A stretch of DNA of 64,000 nt from Lutraria lutraria. Lineage: Eukaryota; Mollusca; Bivalvia; Venerida; Mactridae. The stretch spans positions 38,145,501 to 38,209,500 of the forward strand of contig OZ026842.1 of the NCBI GenBank assembly GCA_964023205.1, in the 5' to 3' direction. Below the pieces are notes generated by a model. That model was not told the DNA's origin. It did no database searches and saw only the letters and a program-made list of their open reading frames with translations. Shown here piece by piece: positions 47,101 through 59,100 of the stretch (its first letter is position 1; each line of letters opens with the position of its first letter). Position numbers and translations under genes: made by a program.

Positions 47101-50100
47101 ATGGTATTTTTAGAAACAATTGCAACAGTTGAATGCTTACCCGTTTATTTATCTCGCACGTACAATTAACACAAGTACCAAATGTCTCAGGATGCCATAC
47201 TTCACCCACCGGATGATCTGTTCCTTGGAAAACACAACCACACTCTGTAACAAGTAAAACTAGCGTACACAAAGTTCACTTCAATTAAAAAATAGTTCGT
47301 TGGACTCTTATAAGTATTCATCGGGGTGCATATATCTATTGGACGCTCTTCTGAGGCAAAGCATCAAGGTACATAATTATATTATGTTGGACTCATATCT
47401 GAAGCGAAGCATTGACCAGGTACATATATCTATTGGACTCATATCTGAAGCGAAGCATTGACCAGGTACATATATCTATTGGACTCATATCTGAAGCGAA
47501 GCATTGACCAGGTACATATATCTATTGGACTCATATCTGAAGCGAAGCATTGACCAGGTACATATATCTATTGGACTCATATCTGAAGCGAAGCATTGAC
47601 CAGGTACATATATCTATTGGACTCATATCTTAAGCGAAGCATTGACCAGGTACATATATCTATTGGACTCATATCTGAAGCGAAGCATTGACCAGGTACA
47701 TATATCTATTGGACTCATATCTGAAGCGAAGCATTGACCAGGTACATATATCTATTGGACTCATATCTGAAGCATACATCAAAGAAGGTGGGTTATGGGA
47801 TTCCTACCCGTTGATCTTGAAATAGATGGGCATATACTCAGATTATCGGTGGTCATTTTTATAGACCTTTTAAGATGCGATTAAAGAAACGGCAAAAAAC
47901 ATATCGAGAAGAAATTGAATGAGACATGGAAATGTTGCATGTTTTAGTAACGAGACTTCACTTAAACAACATGTACTTGCATTTAAAGTCAGAGACAAAA
48001 CTTATTTGGCGACTGTGTATGTGTGTGAATGACTCTGGACTCATGAATCTTTCGTCCATTTTCTGTCACCAACACGATGATATAGGCAATGGTTTACATT
48101 TGTATTCTACAAGTTTGTTTAGATGAAGTGGTGACATCGTGCTTAACAAATAGAACATCTTTTGAAAAGCACTAGCCCGAACTATCAGTAGGTTGTTAAA
48201 TATAGACAATTTACGACTAACCCATATACAGGATTTAAGATGCTCCGCTAACCCGGAAAGAAATTTACTAGCCCTAGACTAGCGGGCTAGTGGTTAATTT
48301 GATGACTGGACGAAGAACAAGTAGAAAATATGACAGGATTGCTTAATTCGTAAGGTGATGCTGGTATTGCGTGTGTTCTGAAGAATGAATCATTTACCAC
48401 TCATATTCAAATGAGGCTGTAATTGTCTGATACGAATCTGAAATTATTGTGAGCAATATCTCTTATCATATTGGTTGCCAGGAACGACACATTCATGGAA
48501 ATACCATTCCATTGTGGAGCGATCAGAATCAGCCACAGTTATGACAATAGGAAATTGGGAGAGACTTTTCAAGATGGTTCGAAGCAATTTGTGGTCGTAA
48601 TGAACACTCTTCAAAATGAAGTCCTTTCTAGTATTGCGTTTCTAAATTAGCATATTGATGGATTAAACTGCAATAATTCTGACAGAGGGCTCGGCAGCTT
48701 GTATGACAGTCGTAAATTTAAGGGTTCATATCGGACAGTGGATATAAACATGTCTAACTGATTATCCGATATTAGATGATAAAGTTTTATCTGATTTTGA
48801 CATTTTTTTCTCAATGATTAATATTTATTCGCTATTTTTAGATAACATGTTGCAGTGAAAAGGGTATGTCTGTTCACAACAGTATAGTATTAATTCAGCA
48901 TCATTGAATATTTCAGACAAGGCAACGACACATCAACTGGTCCATTTTAAATATAGCTAATACGGAGAGCTTATCGAAGAAGATCTGTGGAATAATGATG
49001 ATTTTTTATACAAACGAAGTCGGCTTTTGTTTTTTCAGGACTTAGTTAATTACTTACTTGACATTATCTGTACATTTCAATACTGGTGGCTTGTATACAT
49101 ATCAATTAATACAAAACAACATTAACAAATATGTATTTGGAAATGATGGAAATGGGTTAAAATCAAAGTTTAAAAATGTGGAAGTTCATAATGAGATCAG
49201 AAATCATTAAAAATTATGTTTTCTTGGGAAAATACAAGTAACAACGATATTATATCATCCCATGTATTTGTTGTGAACACATTTATACAAGATGTATTAG
49301 ATAACAATTCATATGTTTCCTGCAGGCTGAAAGAGAAATTATTAAAATTAAGTTTATGTATCTGTTGTTTAACGGCCCATTCGACAATTTCAGAGTAAAC
49401 TGGTTCCCGTTCCATGTTGCAGTGCACCAAGGGCTTTGTACAGACAAGTCAACGGGAACCAGTTTAATTTCAAAGCCGCCCCAGAGAGAGAGGGGAGGTA
49501 AGATACAGGAGAACCGGGCATTTATATCCCTACTCTTTTCGACTAGTTTTTTCTGGTTCTTTATGGGGTTTTAAATGTTTATATGACGATAAGCTGTAAT
49601 GTTTAAGTCTAACTAAAGTATCTGCCCTGTTCTGTTGTGTTCAAAAACAAAAATAAAATATGTCATTAAAATTTCTCTGATTGTACGATGTCAAGTTAGA
49701 CGGTCTGGTGGTATAAATGAAGTCGTCAGTTTATTATAGTGTCGTTTATAATATCTAGTAATCGGTGAATAAAATGCGTACAATTGTATTTAGTTAAACC
49801 AATGTTATGGTTGTAGATTTCAGATTTAAACAGATTTAGAAAAAAGTAAATTACTAGTATTTAACACTTTCATATTTTGAAGGCAAAATATTGACTTAAT
49901 AGTACACTAATGGAAAAATGTTCATATTTATGACTGCGCAGGGATATAGATTTCAATACAGATATTGTTAGCAGACGACTTTTGTGATAGTTAACACTTT
50001 CATTCATAAACGTTGTAGACGGTCGAGCGCTCTATGCTCTTAAGATAAGCGTAAAAATTAGAGTCGCCATGTTGTAGCGCCGATACAAGTTAATAGACAA

Positions 50101-53100
50101 TAAAACGTCCTATCTTTTAATGTATTGGTAAATAAATAATTATTCGAATTTTGAAAGGAAATACGAGAGTGTCGACATCTAGGCTTCATATTAAGTTCAT
50201 AATATTTTGAAAATTAATACTTTACAACCAATAAATGGGGGTGATTTACAATAGAACTGTTGTAAAGGCGTGTCAATTTATAATACGGGTTGTGATTTAT
50301 CTGTTTCCCAATAATTGAAATCATTAGTCAAGTGAACTAGTCAGCACACCCAGATATATGTTTGTTTCCACAGATTTTTAACATGTCTATATTTTTGTAA
50401 ACATTCTTCTGGCACCACTGTACACCTACTAACCTTAAAATGGTGACATGGTTTCGCTGTTCGACGAACCTTATGAAAGAGATAAGTACATGGACTATCA
50501 AAAGTATTTGTGCCGATTTTTTTAGTACATTTATTACGCCGGATTTCAAAATATGTTTCAATAAATTTAGATCTAGTCCGAATTCGGGTTTTAATACCTT
50601 CTAGCTAAATCATTTAACAAACCCGGTAGGACTTGATTTTATACAGCGCCAATGTAAATTGAATGAATCGTATTATACATGTATTCTATACACCCCACTT
50701 TCACGATGCTTTAAGACCAGAATCTATATAGAAATAAGGTAAAAGTTGTATTTTACACTACTGACCCTAAACTACACTACTTCTTGTGGATCACTCATGC
50801 GCACTAAAATTACTGGGAAAGGATCATATTAATATTATATTATTGTACTTTCCTAATACGTAATCATATACTCCTATTTTTGCACATCCTAATTAAATCT
50901 TACATTATTAATTGTTTGTATCTAAATTGAAGGAAACAATAATAATAAAGTAAACAAAAAAGTTTTGGAAATATTAATTACAAAATGTAATCAAAGTGCA
51001 AAGCTAGCAAATATGAAATTGCGAAATAATCAACGTCACTCGTTTTTTTATCAATACACTGTTATTGTAATTAATTGTGTCATTAATTACAAGTGTCGTT
51101 AATTGACTGTGATTACTTCGTATTGGATTGCTTAATGTCTTAGTAATTAGTTTGGCCAGACAACTAGTGTTAAAATGGCCACAAAATAACGATTACTAGG
51201 AGTCGGTGAAATATGGTCGTTATATCATTGAGCAAGTTTTTAATATACGGCCTTAGACTTTTACAAGTGTTGTAAGACCAACTTACTTCAAACAAACAGA
51301 CCACTGGCTACACTCAATCAGTTTGTACATACCATAGATCTACATCTTTGACTTCAAAGTTATTTATCAAATATTTACGTAAACGCCAACTGTCTGTAGT
51401 GCATAATATTCATTGGTAGAATAAACAATGTTTTTATTTCAGAGACTACAATAAGTATACACATGTCTACACGACAAGCGATCACTCATTACGTTGGCGA
51501 AGTACTCGATTAAAGTAAGAACTTATTCCCAGGTGTTCACAAGACTCCAGTCGGCCACTCGAACAAGCCTAAAAGGTGACCCGAAGGCCTTTTATCAATT
51601 GAAGGTGTAACACCAGCAGACAGTTAACATTGCCGCACAGCCGTTTAAGCTAGCCAAGTGTCATATTACCTTTAAGGGGATTTGAAATCTTGTTGCAAAA
51701 CATTTTGATAGGGTAATTATCTACGACAATTATAAACCTATAAACCTGCCTGACGCAGTTTTGCCCCGTCATCATTTGACTCGCGTAAAGTTAAGTATGT
51801 CTCCCTCTCAAAATGTCGGAGTCTCTTAAATACTTGTTAAATTTAAACATAAAAACCCAAAAAACTAATTAGGGGTTAATTTGATTTTTTTCACCAAAAA
51901 AATATCTTTCTGTGCGAACTGTTCTCGCTTTTTTTCAAATCAGCCCTGAATTCATAATTCATTGTCATTTAAAAGATTATCCTATAGAAGCAGTGAAAAC
52001 ATTTTTAAACGGTCTGTCAGTGAAAACCAGACTAAAATGTATGCACTATTGTTTTTTGGAGACTTAAATATTAGGGACTTCAGATAAGTTCGTAATTGCT
52101 TGTGTATGTACTTACTAATTTAGCCGTCTATAACATCGAGTGGGGCTGTTAAATAATTATTGGCACACAAAAAACTGCCTAATGAGATTTTGAAATTTTG
52201 AGTTCGTTAAACCCACGTTTAGACTGTGTTTCAAAAGGAAAATATCAATCGTTTTGATACCGTGTATGTATTGCAATAAATTGTTATTTATCTTCCTACA
52301 AGGTGGGAGGGCGTTTTGTTGGCGAGAAAAGTCAATTATTGTGATTTGATATGATGCAGAAATGTAACAAGTATTTGCTTTTTGAACAGTCTAATTGTGG
52401 ATTAGCCTATGTTTCAATTATTTGACATTCTGTCAGAAATCTAATGTTTGTGTAACCGAATATTATATTGCGCTCGTACCTTTATTGAAATATCATGACG
52501 TTCGAAACGCGAGGCGCCGATTTCATTAGGAAACGGACGTACACTATAGATATGTATTTACACAACTCATTTTGCACTTTATTAACACAACAACTATATG
52601 CTTTTGGAATGTATACAAACGTTTAAAAATTGTACATTTATTGAATGAATTCACCACGAGTATTGAAAGCAATACTATGATACAAGATTAGTATGAAAGT
52701 TGGTTCATATTAAGATTATATTCAAATAAATCAATCATCAAAAAGGTTACTTTGGTGCAGAGGATGAAGAAGGTTTTTTTACAAATCAAAAGAAGTGAAT
52801 ATTGTCAATTTGTTGATTGTGTTGAGATTATAAGACTAGACAAATGACGCACCAAAGAAATTACCCCCCCCCCCATACAGGCCTTAGATTAATTATGAAG
52901 ACAAGTCTATGAATTTTATTGATGATTGGACTAGACTAGATGACGACAATTATGGTGATCATGATGAAGATGATGGTGATGATAGTTGTGATGGTGGTGG
53001 TGGTGAAGATGATGATGATGACAAAGATGATGATGATGGAGATGTGATGGCGATGATGCTGGAGATGATGATGACGGTTGTGGTTGGATTGATTATAATA

Positions 53101-56100
53101 ATGATGTAGTTGGTTTTAATGGTGGTGATTATGATGATCGGTATCATCATGAATATGAAAACTCCAGACATCATTCGGGTTGTAGTCAACGATTACAACA
53201 AATATGATTTATTTTAACATGCACGGACGGAAAATCTAAATTCTAACAATATCTTCATATTTTATGATGATCGTTATTTATGCATTACAGACATACGGAC
53301 TTTTATCAACAGCGTCTTACACGCCATACCAGGTAAGATAAGATCAATTTGAATTGATCTTAGGAGACAGCAACCATCTAAGAACGACATGTTCGAGACA
53401 TATAAAAACCCAAGCATGTATATCCGAGGATGAGATTGTCGACAGAAACATTGATATAATTATTAGACAGTTGATAAATCGTGTCAAATTTAGATTTTTT
53501 ATGACGCGTCGAAAATAGTAAGTTTGATTTATTGGTAATTAAAAATCTCGGGTGTGAAGGGTTCTTTGTTGAACCTCAGTGAGTCCTTTCATCTGATGTT
53601 TTATTAACTGGATTTTATACCAGTCTGGTAACGGTTAAAACCTACACTAGATAAAAGGGGCCGTGCCCAAATAGGTAGAACACTTTGTGAAATATTCATA
53701 TGTCTGTAGCCCTATTCATGTAATGAAATAGTATTTTGACGAGCATCGGCATCGTTATTAATATTTTGCCCGCATTTGATAGACCAAGTAAGCTCTAGGG
53801 TGGAGAATTTAAATATCAAACTTTTTAAAATGACAAATGCCCTTGGGTCACCCCCCCCCCCGGACAGGTGCAAAAAGAGTAACTAGTAGTCAGAATACGG
53901 GCTGTTGCATAACTTAAGTTATTTATTATGTTCAGATCGTAGAGTAAGTGCACATGGACAATAGTTATGAACTACTATAATTAGCCGGGGTCACAACCAA
54001 CTAAAGAGATATTGTTGCAGACAGTGGTGAATGTAAAGGTGCTAATGTGGAGACAACCACACTGTCAATACAAGTGTCCTCGTGTTCTATGTGTATTGTC
54101 CCTAATCATGGTCATTAAGACTGCGCCACTACTATGTAACACACTATGAATATTGTATATTTGTTGTTTAACAAATACTATAAAACACCAGTTATCACGT
54201 AGGAAGAAAAGACGACCAACTGATTAATTGCCCTATTGGCTGGGCGATCTGTTTACGTTTCTGTGTGTCTTTTTTGAAGGGGACGCCATTTTTCTATGTT
54301 TTTGCTATTTCATTCCTTAGTCGGACTGAGCGAACGCGATAAAACCCATCCACGACCTGTACACACGCAGCGACTGTTGATATCTAAAGGTATAATTCAT
54401 TTGTATTAAAAAGCAATTATCCGACCGTCAATTTTGTTTTCATATTAATCGACATCTATACGAACCCGCGCCCAATTTCTAGTCGCTATTTACTTAACAG
54501 CGCCAGCCAATGTAAGAACAATTTCACGCGCATGTTCTGCGCGATATGATCGTTATATCGTGCATTATGCGCATGGTATTAGAGATTTCATTTTCGAAAA
54601 AAGTTAACCGGATTAGGGTTGGTGTTGAAAAATATCCAGTAGTGTTGGAGACGAAAATACGGAGCCAACTGAAAAGTTTCGATTATCTGCCAAATCTGGC
54701 CGTCTGACACTTTAAATGCATCAAATCGATATTAACATATTCACAGGACCTGTAAAAAAATTGTTTGCTTATGATTTGAAATATGGCTAGTTCATATGAA
54801 ATGGAAAAGTGAGTACAAATGTACTGTGTTTAAACAGTAAAATATCGCAAGCAATATTTTTGAGCAGATTTGATTAAACCAGTCTTTCAAGGTGTCGTTA
54901 TTTATCATTTTCTATTTCTAAATGATAGGATGACCCATACTAGATAAACTAGTTCCCGTAAGCTTACCTTTGGTGCACTGCACCATGGAACGGAAACCAG
55001 TTTACCATATGTGTTAAAAGTCACCTGAGAAACCGTACCAGACCGTTTAAGCATACGGCGGCAAAGTATCAGACTTTTATCACCAACCATCTCAATTGCA
55101 ACATTAAGATCACTTACTGCTACTTGTGTCCTTTAACCTCGCCATATCGACTTCTTTCAACTTATTTGTTCTGTATGTACTACGCAAATACGGCGAAGAT
55201 AAGTTTTCAAGTATAATAGATAACTAAAGACTTACAGATGTTCATATCGGATGTAACGCACATAAAGATCGCCATTATGGGAGACTCACAAGATATGAAA
55301 ATGTCGTAAGAAACCCGTACAGGCGACAGGAAGACCGAAGAGACCAATATCAACATTTGTGACGATATGCGTGAAAAGGACCCATAAATGGTCTATCACG
55401 CGCATCTTGCATGAGATGGGTTCTCGTTGGTTTTTATGGCGCAGTCTTAACCAGGGATTGTCATGGCTAAATAGTAAATATGCGTAAAAAGGACACATAA
55501 ATGGGATATCACGCGCATCCTGCATGAGACGGGTTCTCGTTATTTTTTATGAGCATACTAAACCCAAGATTGTTATGGCTAAACAGACGAAAACATTGTA
55601 TACTGTACATAAATCCGAAAGAGACTTTTCAAGGAATTTATACTTCGTAAATCTCCTATTAATACATGCATAAATATACCACAAGAATGCATTTAAGACT
55701 TATTCATTGTGCAAACATGGGTTTGGCAAACTACATTTATATCAGAGACAAGTACTATATAGCTTAAGTTCCCGCCAAAAATACTATCCCATAATGCAAT
55801 AGATGTTCGATTTATCTATGCATCATTATCCATTAAATTGGCGCTCGTAATACACAGTTGCAAATATAATGAACTCAACGCGATACAATATTCTTAAAAG
55901 TACAAATTGGTTTGGTTTCATAAACAGCGTGTCCAGTGATCTATTAATCTCGTGAGTAGAACAAGATTAGATCCAGTATATTTTGTATGTTCATTAAGAT
56001 TCAATGTTCTTTATTCGTAGCGTAAACATATACCTTCTCTGGTCACATGATCTAATGCATTTAATATAAAAATCAAAGTACTGAAAGTACTCATGGAAGC

Positions 56101-59100
56101 TGAACTTTCCTGGAACGGGAACCAGTTTATCATTTGCATGGCGGATGTAGAAAATGTAGTACTTTAACCGCATCAAAATTCATGCACACCGAGCTAGTGA
56201 TTCTGACTATGGATGGCTGAACCATCGTTCAGCTTCTAAAAGTGGAAGACATGGATGTTCCCTGGTACGCGATGTAATCGAGGTTGGGAGAACTCGTCGT
56301 GTAATATCTGTTATCCTCATCGAAATGTTGCCTTGAGCATGCGGCCCGTATTCGACAGTTCTTCGTAAACTCTTAGTGGGCCATGAGGAATCATGGTATC
56401 CAATATTGCAAATCAGCGACACTGTCTAATTATTTAACAAAAAAGTATCACTAAAAATCACGTTGATCTTAAATGAATACTTGGTTTGATTTCAATTGAG
56501 CATCACGCTTTAATGCCGGTGAAAAGGTAAAACTATTGATTTAAAAAGATAATTAAAATATGACTTAACTTATTATTAAGACGGATAAACTTGATGGTGA
56601 TAGTTTGTTATATGGTACATGTATACTATTATAAAATCAAACCGCTCGACTTACATCACACTTCAGGTTAATATTATAGTACTTAGTAATACGCCACGCC
56701 GTGATATCAATGCATCTTTACGACTACTTACGTGAAGATGCGCAGACCTTCCGTCGTGGGAACAATGTAGTTAACTTTAATCTACGTATTTACTGGTTTT
56801 CACGTACTCGGATATTATTGTGTGGTCCGTGAAGTAGATAATACTACGGTAAAGAATGTACGGCATATCGCAGACGATAATTTGGAATCGATACGTGAAG
56901 AAATATTTCACTGTTCTCAAACAGTTATGAAACGCCGGATACGATCTGCTATTTTATCGGAGAATGAGATTACTTGTTGGATGTGGCTTTATGCACCAAT
57001 GAATAGTTGTTTTTAATTTATCCAATTCAAGAAATAGACACCGACGCATATTTTTTCAAGTTTATCTAGTAATTTGGAATATTTTGTCTGTATTTCGCTG
57101 TAAAGCTTAACTGTTAGATCGTTCGTGAAATCGTGCAGATTTTACTATCCTTTCTGTATCGTTCTGTTCTATTCTGTCTTCAACAACACACATTGTGACT
57201 TTTCACGCACAGGAGAATGTATTAGAAAATAAATGACACGTTTGCTTTTCGCTCAATTACAAGGAACAATTTCTTACAATTTATCTTAACCCCACTTAAT
57301 AAGACAAGTGCTTTCTCGTCATAGTCTACCAAACGCAACGAGGCATTTGTAGTTTGTCAGAATTTGATCAAATTCGAACCTATGTCTTATGGTACACGCA
57401 TTCGTTGCTTCATCGATTGACCATATTTTATACCGATTAAAAAAGTTTAGGTCAAACTTCCATGATTATGTCTCCAGCAATAAATACTATTGCTTCCAAT
57501 TGGACAGTTCGTGCCTCTGACTTTTCTGGTTGAGTGATAATGACCATATTAGAAGATTTTTTGATATACGTATTAACAATGATTTATTAGTTTGATGTAA
57601 ATTTAATGTCAACACTGTTTAAAACAGCGTTAGTATCAGCCTGCATGCCGGAAAGCTTATACCACAGCTAGCATTTAACACTACAGTATGATTTTTTTCA
57701 GATAACGCATGTGTTTTTTTTCATACGCCCCCCCCCCCCCATTTTCTAATTCATCAAGAGTGATAATTTACATCTTAACTCTGAAATATTCTCATTAACA
57801 AAAATGACGGAAAAGATCAAGGAAAAAACTCAATTATAAATCGTTAAATTCCCAAGCTAGACTGAATTAACACGCAGAGACAAGTGTCTTGTCTTTTTCG
57901 GTCTTTTTGTAGTATTTTGACAAACATAGACAATTAGCAATTTACTTTTTGGCGCCTTGCAATGGACATTTAATACACATTGGTGTCAGAATTCTCCCCT
58001 ATTTTCAAATTAAGTTCTTACGAGGCCATCCTGAAAAAAACAATTTGTTTGTGGTAACGCTACGTACTCAGTAAAATTGGGCCTCAATCCAACTTTTTTA
58101 ACCTTTTGGGTATTTTTTGTAAATCAATAAAATAGCATTCTGACGTGTATTTTGACTTCAATATAAGATATAAATTGTAAAAAGAATCGATACCTACCTA
58201 CCCAGAGAAAGGTTTCTGTGTAGGGTTACCAAAAACAAACTTTTTTTAAGAATGGCCCGAATAGGCAACTTTTCTTACACCACTTAGTGAAAAAAACATT
58301 CTCCTAACGACACGTATCATTTAAACGGATTTAAATGCAAATGTGTACACGTTAGTTTTAGACTAACGTGTATGTCCCTTGGGTGTTGCTAGTCGGCTAA
58401 AATAACGGAATTATCAAGAGAACTTTTTTATCATGAACGAACGCCTCACTGACATTTGAGATTATTTCAAGACTTGCATGACCCAAGACGCACCGCCTGA
58501 TCGTGTGCCAGCCTCGTTAAAATATTTACGAATTAACGTAATTGACTGCATTAATTGTTTTTTAATCACAATGGCATTCCGATTTTCGGTTGATTATTCA
58601 AAGGCGTCAATCGGCTATAGTTTCGTTCGACATACAGGCTTATCACCGATTTCAACTATGCATTTATTAAACGATTTAATTAAGACAAATGGATCAAAGT
58701 GACCTCTTAATGCAGACGACTTACTACTGAATAAACACGACTAAAGCGTAGATAAACCATTCGACGAAGAGTCGTTCAACCCGCAACACAATCGGAACTC
58801 CTCGGTGCTTAATGTCAAAAGAAAAGCGTATTTCACAGGTACGGAAATGTCCGAGTGTAGTTACGATTGCCCGCAACTGTTCCTAACCCCCGAACAGATA
58901 AAAAGGGGTTTGATATGAAAATCAATCAAATCTAACACAATGCCCCTTCATGGTGACCTTAACTATTGACCCACTGACCTGAAAATGCACAGATCCTGTA
59001 GAGGATGTCATGAGGGGACAAACATGTGAAGTTTGATGATTGTAGGTGGAAGCTTTTTGATTTTATAGGCAATGTTAAAGTTGGGTACAAACAAACAGGC

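Noticed and set aside
47389..47774. CRISPR-like array
   Set aside because: The repeats are contiguous with no unique spacers, and the genome is eukaryotic.
52909..53189. Asp-rich and Ser/Pro-rich open frames
   Set aside because: GAT microsatellite by-products.
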